Shown: positions 35,376-46,915 of the stretch, piece after piece | Layout: each line of letters starts with the position of its first letter | Numbering within the stretch: the stretch's first letter is position 1 | Origin: Imbricaverruca yamaguchii | Taxonomy: Eukaryota > Arthropoda > Thecostraca > Neoverrucidae | Direction: 5' to 3' | Length of the DNA stretch: 64,000 nucleotides | Assembly (NCBI GenBank): GCA_034440575.1 | Contig: JAOTOL010001521.1 | Span: 162,001 to 226,000 of the forward strand | Notes under the pieces: model-generated | The model's input: the letters and a program-made list of their open reading frames with translations, nothing else | Database searches by the model: none | What the model was told of the DNA's origin: nothing | Position numbers and translations under genes: made by a program

Positions 35376-38300
35376 TATAAATAATAACTAATAAAACGAT
35401 TGGAGAAAAACGAAGGCAATGACAACAAAAATGACGCGAGATACCTATTCAACTCATCTACAGACATATTCAGCGAAGGTAGCGACCACCGTAGCACATT
35501 ATGCCACTGGCAGAGGCGGCGGCTACCTTTGAGCTCGTCCGATATCTTCCCCGGCCGGTTCATATGTTTGCCACGCTGGTCCCGGGGGAACATGACGTTC
35601 TGGTCCAGCTTCTGTGACAGCATACGGATCTTCTTGAAGGTGATGGCATGGATGTTCGCGAAGGCTTGCTTGCAAATCTGATGTCAGAGTGAGCATACAG
35701 TTGTACACTTGGCACATATAGCACTGTGGGCAGTGACAAGATAGTGATAGATGAAATGACGACATAGTGCAAGATACTGTATGATTTATTATTGACAGCT
35801 TCCAATTGCAAGGTTAATACAAATAATACATAAGAACAACTCATGATGTAATTTTTCTGGCTACTGAGCTATGATATCAACTACGATGTTTGGAATAACT
35901 TCCAGCACCCAAAATATCCGGATTGAAGAGATGAAGGAGCACAAAAAGAAGTTGGATTGCGAAAGATACCAAAAACATGAACCAGCAAACTATGAAACGA
36001 TGATGCGCGAATTAATCTGAACAAGCACGTCGCCATTCGTCATTGGTCTGGGTATAATTTATATTGACGAACATCACTATCTATTCTTTAATTTCCCCCT
36101 CACTCATTCTCTGACCCCCTTATACCATGGTCCTTGTGGCAGATTGTCCAGCCAGCGCCGAATTGCTGGAACACTCTAAACTGCAATATCATTAGCTCCT
36201 ACGGCCCTTGCTGTTCGGCCAACTAATTGCTATGTCACCATCCAGTACAACAACCACCAGCCGTGTGGATGTGCTTGTACGTAATCCAAACAGATACAAA
36301 TGTGCATTTCCTGACCGCCGGAAGCGGCGTTCGAAGTACAAGGCAATTCTGGTTTTCAGTCTGGAGAGGACAAGTGGGTATGTGGTGGCGTGCAAGAAAG
36401 AATCATCCAGCTACCTCTGCTCTGTAGGGCTTGTACCCAGTACCATCCAAGATTCCCCACCCTGACTGTGGCATTAACCAGAACTGACCGCAGTCAGCAC
36501 CAGCGCCAGTCACCGCTGCCACCTCCCACCTGTATCCCCCACTCTCCGCAGGTACGGTATTAGGTACGATTAGTACATGCGCATCTGTCCAAGACACACT
36601 GGCTTCTTTCACCTGCATCTTTCGCTCCTTGTAGGCCAGGGTTAAAATAATTGTTTTTAGTTAGGTGTGAGATGTCGAAACGAGCACGGCAGGATGTCGA
36701 ATTTTGTCATTGAATTAGTGTCATTTAGAATGCTTTTGATGTCATTCAGACTAAAAGTTGAGTCCATGGTGTAGGTATTTATGACTGGGCCTTTATCATT
36801 CATTTTGAGATTCATAATTTACGAAGAGTTACATTCGGGATAGGGAGAATAATAACTATGCTATAAACTGGTATTGTATTCCATATCACATGACATTCAG
36901 GTCATCTCCTTACCTGAAATTGCATTGTAAAATGCTAGTGTGTTACCATACCCTATTAAGCGCATGCACATGTTTATAGATGAGATACTGTTAGAAAGGA
37001 GACATGAATACTGCATCAGTATTCATCACGGAGCAGGATGCCGATACTTCTTGGAGAAAGATGCTGATTGAGTGTTCAGAAAGTGGTATATTCCACCCTA
37101 TTTCACGAACAATTTATCATTGCTGTAGGCTGCAAAGTACTGGTCCATTTACTAAAACAGGCCGCCTCCGCTCTCACCTGTATCTCCCTACCCTTGCAGC
37201 GCACGAAGTACTGGTAGTTGCAGGTGCGTCTGTCCGAGGCGCCCGTCACTCGCGCGATCTCCTTCTTCCGGATCAGGCCGAACAGGTACGCGTTCTGCTC
37301 GTCGTAGCTTTTCAGCGCGTAGAACCCGTTGAAGATGCACTCGCGCGTGCTGTCGTCCACCTGCGGCACGGCGTCGCGTGAGAGGCGGTCGTCGATGGTG
37401 GAGACGTCTAGCTCCGACAGTCGGCGAACGCCGGCACCGACTGTTCACCACGATATACGGCGGGCATAGCCAGCAGCTCGTAACACGCATATCCGGCCCA
37501 CTGCCAAACGCAGTAGAAAAGAACACGTCCATGAATAGATGCAAGAGTGTGAATTCAACGGGCAATGCGTCTGTGCAAATGTCCTTTCATCTTCACATTC
37601 TGTGTTTCTATCGGACAAGCATGTGGTGGAACTTTATAAACGGAACTGGAACTCGACTCAGCTGGACCAAGATTGGCCCTGGGTACCAAGATACAATTGT
37701 TGTCCAGCGAGTCGAGTCGAAATTTTTGGCTGAAAACTTAGCTAAAGAGTCGAAAATTTCCGGCAAAAACAGAGCAAAATAATTTTACTGCCAATACAAT
37801 GATACATAATGGAATGTTTAATGGTAAGATATCAATGCACCATTAAATGATAATGGTCTATGGTGGAAACTGTTGTTCAGTTTTCTTGTCCATTTCAACA
37901 TTTTGATCTGGAAGGATGAAAATGCGAAATCCTACATGTTAACTTGCCCCTCTCCAGTCCCTTTGGTCAGATCTTCACACCCCGTCTCTGGGGGGGGGGG
38001 AGGGGGCAGATAGCAGCCCCTGCTAAAATCCAAACAAAGCATCGCACGAACGCGAAAGAGGTGTCATCGGAAAGTGCTCAACAAGTAGAGCCAGGGTTCA
38101 TCCCCAAAACAATTTCCCATAAAAGTGACGTCACTAGGGGGCTAGATTTTCATGACTTTTCACAACTTACATTATGTGTTTGGCTCTGGGAGTTCATTTT
38201 GGTAGATATTTGAAAAAGAAAAAAATATTTGGAATCAGAAAAGTACAGCGAAATCTACCAGGGCCATACAATCTTTAGGAGGCCCACAACTTTTTTCCTC

Positions 38301-39213
38301 TAAAAAATTTGAGTTTTCAAGCTTTCTTTCATTTCCTTTTCTCATGGGTGGAGTGGACCAAGACACATTGTTGGAAGTCAACTTGCTCTAATAAAAATGC
38401 TTAGTTTAGCCAGAATCTTCAATTTTAACTATAATAGGCAAATATGCAAAATATATAAGTAGTCAAAAACGGAAAAAAATGAAGTTCCTCTTGTACATTT
38501 TGTTGCATTCCTAAAGATAAGCAAATGCTGAAAGTTTAATTATAATATCTGATCCGTTAAAGCGTGACGACTGGTTGCACTTTTTCGGAGGTGACATCGC
38601 TCGACATAGATTAACTCGTTGACCCTAGATGACCAGACTTCAAGTCTGACATAACATGCCAAATTCATGTTGGAAAATTATGCCACATTTCGGCGCGTTG
38701 ACGAGCGCCGTTCGTTCACCATCCGCGAAAAAAACCTAAAGGGGGGGGCGGTTGAAGACTCCCCCGAGACGCGCGTGTTAATTCGCGACAGGAATGGACA
38801 AGCATTCTCAGCTGAGCACCATCTCCCGTCCCAATTTAGAATACTTGGCAGTGGACTGAGCTGCACTGGGATGGGACTGGAACCACGACTAGGGCTCTGA
38901 CTGGGAGTGTCGCTCGCACTGGTCTCGAGAACAGTCAGACCGGGTCCAACTGCCGCCGCGCCGACATGCGGACACTGACCCGGGTGTAGCACTTCATGCG
39001 GCAGCCGCACGCGGCGCCCATTTGCTTGGGCTGCACCAGCTGGCCCTTGGTGTTGATGTACTGCTGACCGGCGATGCGGCGGTTCTTGCGCTGCACGCGC
39101 TTCCACTGGTCGGGGTTCTTCTCGCGGCGGCGCGGCCGCAGCACGCCGCCGGCGTCAGCCGAGCCGGCAGCCGCCGGGCCGGGCGCGGCAGTCACCTGCT
39201 GCGGTCGCTCCAT
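32327..39213 (-). CDS. Transposase-related DNA-binding-like protein, six exons, 502 aa
   Basis: Exons on the minus strand: 39213-38980, 37411-37178, 35677-35527, 35148-34987, 33611-33394, 32836-32327. They join in phase (0, 0, 1, 1, 0) to 1509 bases. From memory the N-terminal ~300 residues match a widespread uncharacterised arthropod family: WKR-RK-R--GQ-Y-N-KG, then CxCRMKC (residues ~69-75), a region resembling FNGFYAL--YDEQNAYL (~105-120), CK-AFANIHAIT (~158), RGKH-NRP (~191), and VRKHIE (~209). In that family an acidic DDE-like catalytic half follows. Here residues ~300-502 are Ala/Pro/Gln/Leu-rich and include QPLNLQAQPLNLHTAHT. Likely nuclear, possibly DNA-binding; function unknown. The start at 39213 has a good Kozak context (GAGCCATGG). 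Confidence 0.8.
33394..33611 (-). CDS. Transposase-related gene, exon 5 (residues 261-333)
   Basis: Acceptor CGACAG|AT completes Asp261. Encodes KLRDGYQPQVKIWLYSNMYH and TEFRFTNLNTLRN, where the family typically has a Y..IF..EFN.SF block, then a basic Ala/Arg-rich linker. Donor CGG|GTGAGA, phase 0. The family's DTC-TC cysteine pair that normally follows is absent. Confidence 0.78.
34987..35148 (-). CDS. Transposase-related gene, exon 4 (residues 207-260)
   Basis: Acceptor CTACAG|AT. Encodes QVRKHIEGVLKSVELRTFLK and LDINISKMHKNYLKQ, corresponding to the VRKHI...I--LHKDYV segment of the family. It ends at TCAG|GCAAGT, a canonical non-GT (GC) donor, in phase 1. Confidence 0.82.
35274..35374. 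repeat. Interrupted (TA)n microsatellite
   Basis: Two TA runs separated by CATATGTAATAG, with GTATACATATATG-type flanks. It lies in intron 3 of the minus-strand gene. Confidence 0.9.
35527..35677 (-). CDS. Transposase-related gene, exon 3 (residues 157-206)
   Basis: Acceptor GACATCAG|ATT; donor AAAG|GTAGCC. Encodes ICKQAFANIHAITFKKIR and the FPRDQRGKHMNRP motif typical of the family. Ends in phase 1; the split codon gives Asp207. Confidence 0.88.
36647..36745 (-). repeat. Dispersed repeat family C, short copy
   Basis: Contains, inverted, the block GAGATGTCGAAACGAGCAC...ATGTCGA...TGACACTAAT that occurs at 46820-46905 and 49150-49225. Located in intron 2 of the minus-strand gene. Confidence 0.6.
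37178..37411 (-). CDS. Transposase-related gene, exon 2 (residues 79-156)
   Basis: Encodes STRECIFNGFYALKSYDEQN, AYLFGLIRKKEI and RRTCNYQYFVRCKGREIQ. The donor CAG|GTGAGAG at 37177 is strong. The acceptor after CGGAG (37412) is chosen because it is the one that keeps phase 0; its pyrimidine tract is weak, so the first ~17 residues are the least certain part of the model. Confidence 0.75.
37960..38781 (+). mobile_element. Family B TTAA element in intron 1 of the minus-strand gene
   Basis: A complete-looking copy: GGTCAGATCTTCACACCCC at the left, an internal empty-site word ATCTGATCCGTTAAAGCGTG near 38557, and the right end GACGCGCGTGTTAA (TTAA 38778-38781). It lies opposite to the host gene. 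No ORF. Confidence 0.75.
38980..39213 (-). CDS. Transposase-related gene, exon 1 (residues 1-78)
   Basis: Starts in GAGCCATGG. It encodes an Ala/Gly-rich leader, a basic stretch (RPRRREKNPDQWKRVQRKNR), the GQQYINTKGQLVQPK motif and the cysteine motif ACGCRMKC. It ends at CGG|GTCAGT (GT at 38979), phase 0. Confidence 0.85.
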
Positions 39214-42200
39214 GGCTCCGTCACGCTGCTGGGTCGTCTCACTGGCGCACGGCGTCCGTCAGGCGCGCGTGTGTGTGTGACGCTGGGCAGAGCGGCAGTT
39301 CAGTGGTGCACCTACTATTTAGCCAGGGGAGCTGGGAACAACCTCCAAACTCTCAATCATCTCAAAGAATGCACAACGTATTCACACCATTTTGGGGGAA
39401 ATGAGAGGAAAAGGCACATGGTCATCATGCATTTTTTACTGCTAAAACAAACAGTTTTTGCTCAGCTTTGCGATTTTTGTTTTAGCTTGTGGTATGTAAC
39501 TAGGCCCCTCCAACAGCATTTGCTGAGTGTGTCCCTGCTGTAGTAAGGACATGGATGCTGAATCACAATACTGAAGAAGAATTTACAATCTGGACAGCAA
39601 ATTGCCTAGTTCGGAATTGTTTCCCATTCTCATCAGTATTTATCTTAAAAGTTCCATCTTTGTTAACAGTGGGGTAGTTGTTTCATAAGTGTTGCAAACA
39701 ACACTGAATGCATTCAAACACACAGATACACCATGGGAGAAATAGGAGTGCAATGCTTACATCTTTCCTTCTTGCATCACCTTTAATTATATTTTCCACT
39801 TTCACCCTCAGCCATGCTTGAATTCATGCTTTGTGGAAAATGCAAACCTTACAAAGTGATTTCCAGTGAAGGAAACACATATTTGTCACCAGCAAACACC
39901 TTGTTGGGTAGATGTTCAATGGAGAGTGACTACAGTGTTACAGTCATTATTTCTTTGGTTGTGGACAACATATTCATGTCAATGTTGGGCAACACAAATC
40001 TGCAATACACAATGGCAGCTCCAATACAATTTGTCTCCATAAGTTTTTTTTTAGAGGAATTTGAAAGCAAGTTAAGCTAGGTTAGTTTGGGTTATGTTAT
40101 ATTTTTCATTTTAACTTCAGTTTTATACTATAGTACTATACTAACTATAACAGTTTTATACTAACTCCACTCCACTTCAGTGTTATTTTCCTTCCCAATG
40201 GAAAAGTATTTGCAGTACAAATCAGTTACAGTCATAAGTATTGTATGGGGAAACAATAAAATAATTCATGAAACACCTTCAGGCACACATTCACATCCAA
40301 CCCAGTCCAAACTCAGCCATACTAAGCTGTTGGCCTAACATAACCTGGCTTTTCATAGACCTAAATCTTGACAATCTTTTCTTTGCAAACAAATCAGGAG
40401 GCATAAAAATTTCTGAAAAGTGCAAAAAATTGGGTTCCAGTTCTGGTGGAAATGTATAATCACAACCACTCAATCACTCTCAGAAATTATTTAATGAAAA
40501 TGAAATGTAGGCTTAAAGTGCAAGCATATGAAAACAAAATTATGCCATGCCATGCCAACCATCCATTAACTGAAACACTGCCAGGTCATCACTTCAGATT
40601 TGCACCACAATTGATCATACCTGTAGGCAGATGCAGCCAGGCTTGGAAAAGTTGCATTTCAGTCTGTTCACTTGAATTTAAGAAAATAAATGTTTCAATA
40701 CCATGTTTATTAATGTCATTAAAGTATTGCCAATTGAGGTAGCATAGAATGGAGATCCATGTTCAAACAATATGCAAAACGTAACCTAACTCCTTCCATG
40801 GATACAATGCACTATATGTATAATTTGCCTAAAGCACCCTGGAAAATACAGTAATGTTTGCTTTAAATTAATTTTAGAATCCTTGGAAAACAATTTTTTT
40901 CCATACAATGTTTATCAATGTGGGTAGCATGTGACCACTCATTTCTCTGTAAAATGCTCACTCTTCAGTTAGTAGGAAAAATAAAACCAAAAAGGCCTTT
41001 AGTTACTTATTGTGGCTTTAAGGCATGTCCACCTGAAAATACCTTTGAGATGAGTAGCATATCATAATATGCAATGTAAAAAAGGAGCACAAATGTAGCA
41101 CTGCCTGCCCTAATGAAACCTGTTATTGATGTTTTTGCAATTTAAGAAGTCACAATTCTGCTTGAAAAAAATTTCCTTATGACTTCAAATATAAAACAAG
41201 TCTAACCCATCCTAACCAAACCAAACTGCTTTGTTTTCTTCATGCAGTTAATGTGTGTAAAACCTTTCTTGCATAGCTTTGAAGTGTGATAATACTGGCC
41301 AGGTTAGGCTGGATATTTTTGTTAATATAAAAATAAAAAATAAACTACTTGGGAACATATCTTTCTTAAATCCAAAGGCAGACAAGGTCATGTCAGGTTA
41401 GCTTATGCTGTATTTTAAAAATATTTTAAACATGACTTTTATGCTGTTACCTAACTCAGACCCTTTCTGTTAATTTGCTCACAAACTTGAACTGAGAAGC
41501 AAGGATTATTACAGAAAATAGATAGTCCATCACCTTAGATACATAAATAAGGATTACATTGGGAAGATCAATTCCATAAATTTGCAAAACACCTCACGGC
41601 ACAATTTACCACACTTCCTTACTATGGGAGGAAGCAGGAATACAATTATCAGTACTATTTCTTTCACACGCTACCATCGTCTCACGTTCAACGTTGAAAA
41701 TATGGAAAATATGACTGGTAAAAGTAAATCCACTTAGCAACATATGGTAGCAACATAACGGAAGTATTTCCTTAAATTGGTTACGCAAGATAATAACTGA
41801 CAAAGGATACTCACAATAATTCGTTTTTCCCTTGGTAAATTTGGTTCGAGTAATCTTCGGAAATCAATGATTGCTTTCCGAAAGCATTACGTGAGCAAAA
41901 TAAAATATAACAAATTACTTCTCCATGGATATTATGCCCAGGTAGAAGGATGCAAGTTTGATTGAGTTGCATTATCTTCACGGTTGTTAATTCATATACC
42001 TTTGAAGAGGAAGGTGGCTCCTCAATTTTGGCTTTGCTCCTTAATAATTTCAAATTGAAGCATAGGTCTCTGTGTAGAATTTCCCTCCCCATTTGGGACC
42101 TCCCATAGTCCTCAGGCATTGTAACCCCAAACAATTTTCTTCAGAATTCAACGTATGTCGTTATCCTCGAAATGTTTGTCTGATGGATGTAAATAATTAA

Positions 42201-45200
42201 CGCTCGTTAGGACCGGATGAATTGCTGCAAATCGTAGTCGGTTCCATCGTCCACCAAGAAGCTTTAAGAATGCGGGCTTCCATGCAACTTAAGGGAGCTC
42301 CATGTTGCTTTTGACTTGCCATCGCTTGTATTACATTAGGATGCAATTCGGTATATGTTTATAAGTATTAACCTTTAAAGGAAGTGGCACATAATGAAAA
42401 AAAAGGCACTGCATGAACATTTCATTGATTATATACTATAATAACGCCACGCTTTCAAATTCGCTCATCAAATAGTCTGGTTAAATTATATGCCAACTTT
42501 CAATGCTACAAGCATGATATCTGGAGATTAAATAGCGTTCTAGTATACAATGCGGTAATTTAATTGCGGTAACTGTAGTACTTTGTCTTCTTTCAATATT
42601 TAATAATGAAGATTATAAAATGATTGCACTGTTTGGACACACAAATGATTAGCCATGATTTCGTTCAGCCTGGCAGTGAGTACCGCATGCATACCAGAGT
42701 AATCCTACCAAATACTAGGCATGAATGTGGCATCGCCCCTTTATGCGCGCGCTTCTTCCACTGTGCGGAGGTGGGTGCGCGGCGGATGCTGGTCACGAGG
42801 AGATACATAATTTTGAAGGTTTTTACATTAATGTGTTGTGTCCGTGATTCAGTCGTTTTTGCAAGCTGCTTCTGGTTAAGAGCATTCGGGTTGGGCTTTG
42901 TTCCATAGCCTGCGAGTGCTTTGGTTGTGGTGACGCTTTTGCCTCGTGGCGTGGGTGTATCGGCTTTGTGTATACCGGGGTACTGTGTGAGGACTTCAGT
43001 TGAGGGCGCGAAGTCGCAATGACATAGCTCTTGGATCAGAATAAACCAGTTTTTGCTATAAAGTCATCAGGTTCAGACTTCTTAGGGGCTGCAGGGACCC
43101 ATTCTGTGGTGAGCCTTAAAGAGAATGGTACATTTTCAGTTCAGAGTATTTCTTCAATTTCAATTCAATTTCTTGGAATTTCGTTTTTAATGCAATGTTT
43201 GTGGATGTACCAAGCATGTGATGGATAATTTCCTGTGCAAATTCATTTTCAGCTGGAATGTAGATTCCTGAAAATGGGCTTGGAGTTCAGTACTGAAGCA
43301 TACAAACTACCTTTCTTGGCTTTCTTGGATTTCCTGTTTCAATATGATACATTTGGTAAATTTGTATTCAAAGATAATTTTTTCTTCATATATTTTGGGA
43401 TTTTTCTTCTGCAGAATGCCATGCTTATGTTGGTGACTAAGATGATGGGACCATTTATTGTGTGCAAAGGCAATTTCTTAAAGACTTGAAAAACAAAATT
43501 TATAATATTTTTTATAACTCACAAAACCTAATCTAATCTAGCCAAACCTAGCCTATTTCTTTGATTTATGGAGGAAAATGCATGTAAAAACATTTTGTTA
43601 ATGCACTAAAGCACAGTAGTTTTAAAAAGTTTCATTTTTAATCAATAAATCTTTAAAAGCAGCTTAAGCTAGACTGGGTTCAGGCTAGACTGAGTTGAGA
43701 TTTTTCACAAAAAATAATTGTTTGAACCTTCCAGCTATATTTTGAGGATTTTTTGTTTGTTTGTTTCCCAACAGTAGGTTAGGCTAGGTTATGTTATGCT
43801 GCATTAAACAATTTAAAAAAAAATATGCTAGTTACCTAACTTGAAGCCCTTTTTACAATACCTTGCTCACAACCTGAAAAGTAAGCATTTGTATAGAGAT
43901 AAGTGGCCCTATAATCTGTCACCTTCATAAACATTTTATTATAAAGAAAAGTTCCAAATGTAAAACCATTAAGTGCAATTTTACTATGTACTTTAATGTG
44001 AAAAACAATGTGACCACTCATCTGCAAATAAGTACTTCTAAGTCAATGGTGGTTGATGCAATTGATGACATTATATGCATGATATGAAGGAAATATATGA
44101 ATGGTATTTTATGAGTTAACTGCAAACATTTGTGTACCTTATGGGATTGCCCAGGCTGTGGCTTTTCCATTTGTACCACTATGATGTTGGACTGACCAGC
44201 ATGACACTCAAACTGCAGCTTGTAAACCTTGATGTTTCAATAAGAAAATTTTGATCTCGCAGCCACTGAGTTCCTTAAAAAGCAATGACTGGCATACCTT
44301 GGAACAATTTTAGCAAATAACCTTGCTGGGAATGACACTGTTGTCAGACAAATTGTGCATCCTTGGTTGTCCTCAAAAGAGGGATTAATAGTTATGTGAG
44401 ATACTGTACATGCATAGCTAAGCTTATGTTCATATGTTTGGCTCAGTACAATTTGTCACTTTTGTCTACTGCACAACCTGTCAAAAATTGAAGAGAAAAA
44501 ATTACATATGAATATACAACTCATAGAATAAATCAACTATCCCAGCCTAACCCAGGCTAAGATAGTATAGCATAATATATAAAATATATTATGGCATAAC
44601 ATAATCTAACCTAACCTGACAACCAGAAAACCAGAATCTACCCCAACAATCCTTTTTGCCTTGGTGTCATCAAATCTTGTGAACATTGATAGAGCTGCTT
44701 TTAACATTAACAGCATTGCAAGGAACTTCCTGCCTTGATTAAAGGCTGGATGTGTTTAGCTGCTGATATTTGTTGGGGATGAATGCAGAATTAAGCCAGA
44801 AACATAAGGTTTTCCATGTGAAATAGCATTGAATTGAATGCTGAAGAAGTGCTGAACATCTTTATCACATTGAGCACATCAGGTACAGATTTATGTGAAT
44901 GACCATATTTGTAGAGTAAAGATTATGATTGTGTATTGATTTGCCAACTGAAAAGTAATTATTTGGAAGGAAAATAAGTGGTCATATCACCACTTTCACG
45001 TTAAAATACACCATAGTGCACAGAAACATACCAAAGACTCAAGTTTTACCTTGATCTGCAATAATACCTTCCATGCAAAAAAAATATTTTAATGCAAATA
45101 TTTATTAAAAATTAATTTGTCTCAAATACTTACAAATTAATCAACCTGACCAAACATAGCATGAGCTAGCCAGAACTCCTTTTTTAAAAGAAAAACTAGG

Positions 45201-45358
45201 TTTAAAACTTAGACCAACAAGTGTGAAAAGTTTGTATAGTTTAAAACAGAATCATAGCCTAACCAAACTTCACCAAGCCAAACCCATGTATGCTTCATGG
45301 AGGTAATGTGTCAAACTTGTTTGATTGCCTTAAGTTGCAATTATACTGGGAGGATGGA
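39214..45358. other. AT-rich intergenic spacer with decayed repeats
   Basis: No supported gene between the two divergent genes. Composition drops to strongly AT-rich from ~39300. Recurrent words such as CTAACCTAACC/GGTTAGGTT (40077, 41205, 43535, 43780, 44610, 45150), GTGACCACTCAT (40931, 44010) and GCTCACAA (41475, 43863) show several old copies of one dispersed repeat at 40.0-41.6, 43.5-44.1 and 44.5-45.3 kb. Frames such as 42134-41811 (-) and 43031-43489 (+) lack recognisable domains. Confidence 0.45.
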
Positions 45359-46105
45359 TTCTAGGACAATTGTATGTAAGGACAAATGTACATAGGGACA
45401 AATGTATGTATGTTGGATGTATGTAAGTAAATGTATATAAGCAAATGTATGTATGTGCAAAAGTATGCATGTGCAAGTTTATTGATGGGCAAATGTATGT
45501 ATGCACTAAGGTATGTGTGTGCAAATGTATGTAAGCATAAAACTACATAAATGCAAATGTATGTATGTGTAAAAGTATATAAATGCATTTAGTGCCTTTA
45601 TATTTAAGCACATTTGGTCAGATCCATATGCCATACATGCATATGCTCTTAGGTAAATTTGTGCATATGTACATTTGCACTTTTGTACATTTGCACATAT
45701 GTACTTTTGCACATATGAGCATCTGCCCTTGCATACATTTGTGCATAGTACTTTTGTGTATCCATACATTTGCCCTTGCACATATTTGTGCATGCATACT
45801 TTTGTGCATATGTATATTTGTGCTTACATACATTTGTGCATGTATACTCTTGTGCATACATACATTTGCACATGTGAACTTTTGTGCATACATTCATTTG
45901 CCCTTGCATACATTTGCCCTTGCATGCATTTGTGCATACATACTTTTGCACTTATATACATTTGCACATGCATACTTTTGTGCATATGTACATTTGTGCT
46001 TACATATATTTGTGCATACATACTTTTGCACATACATACTTTTGCCATACATGCATTAGCCATACATACCTCTGTGCTTTCATACAATTGCCTTATGCAG
46101 ATCTG
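45359..46105. repeat. Strand-switching ACATTTGTGCAT repeat block
   Basis: Left of ~45590 the repeat reads as GTGCAAATGTATGTATG; right of ~45640 it reads as the complement, CATACATTTGTGCATAC. Units are irregular (16-24 bases). The block can fold into a long imperfect stem of ~230 bases around ~45600, and the right arm continues alone to ~46105. Open frames on both strands are His/Tyr/Cys/Thr-rich artefacts of the repeat. Confidence 0.8.
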
Positions 46106-46319
46106 TGCTTACATACATTTGTTTTATGTTCATTTGTTAGGTTATAGGGAAGAGTTATAAGCCTGCACAAAATGATACTCAACACACTAAATGATGCAAA
46201 TACCACAACCTAAATTCAAAAAAAACTAGCTCCAAAAATTATACACACTTCAGCATCTATCTACGGCTTATTGCCCTATATACTATCTACTATCTATTGC
46301 CCTATTCATTTGGTCCAGT

Positions 46320-46495
46320 ACAACACTGGGGATGAGTAGCCTTGGGGTAAGTTGCTTATCTCACAATCAAAAGGTTGTGTGTTTGAGTTTCACCTGTTGC
46401 TATTGTATGCCCGCGACCAATCAGAGTGAGAGATTGGCGACCCTACAGGACTCGATGGTTGGATGTGTTGTAAAAACCAATAACCAACCAACCAG
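46320..46495 (+). repeat. tRNA-derived SINE
   Basis: A degraded head with an A-box-like GAGTAGCCTTGGGGTAAG and B-box-like GTGTTTGAGTTTCACC. The conserved body follows: CGCGACCAATCAGAGTGAG, GATTGGCGACCC and TGTTGTAAAAACC, then a CAATAACCAACCAACC tail. The same body motifs occur at 3775-4046 and 60028-60200. Confidence 0.7.
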
Positions 46496-46915
46496 TACAA
46501 CACTGATAAGTATTTGTGAAATAGGGTGGAGTATACCAACTATTGAGCACTGAATAGATGGCATTCCCAAAAAAACTATCAACATCATACTTCTTGATGT
46601 GTGCATTTGAAGTCTCCATGCTTGTTTTTAACAGCAGGCAATTTTACAGCTGCAATTTTATCTCCCATCTAGGCACAGTGATAAATTATTCGTGATATAG
46701 GGTGGAATATACCACTTTCTGGACATTCAATCAACATCCTTCCCCAGGAAGTATCTGCCTCCTCTCGTGGAACCTACACCATCAGCTCGAATTTGAGCCT
46801 GAGGCATCAAACTCATTTTTAATGACACTAATTCAATGGCAAATCTCGACATCCTACTGTGCTCGTTTCGACATCTCGCACTTAACGAAAAACCATTATT
46901 TTAACCCTGCGAGCA
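46496..46915 (+). repeat. Dispersed repeat family C, two partial copies
   Basis: GGGTGGAGTATACCA (~46523) and GGGTGGAATATACCA (~46700) mark two offset copies. The second runs on to ATGACACTAATTCAATGGCA, CTGTGCTCGTTTCGACATCT and a TTATTTTAACCCTG end. A third copy is at 48765-49225. No ORF of note. Confidence 0.6.

Noticed and set aside
40077..45160. Telomeric TTAGG/CCTAA tracts
   Set aside because: Only isolated GGTTAGGTT-type words in decayed repeats; no tandem TTAGG run.
45506..46160. His/Cys/Thr- and Lys/Cys/Met-rich frames in the strand-switching repeat
   Set aside because: Both strands are open because the repeat lacks stops; sequence is purely unit-derived.
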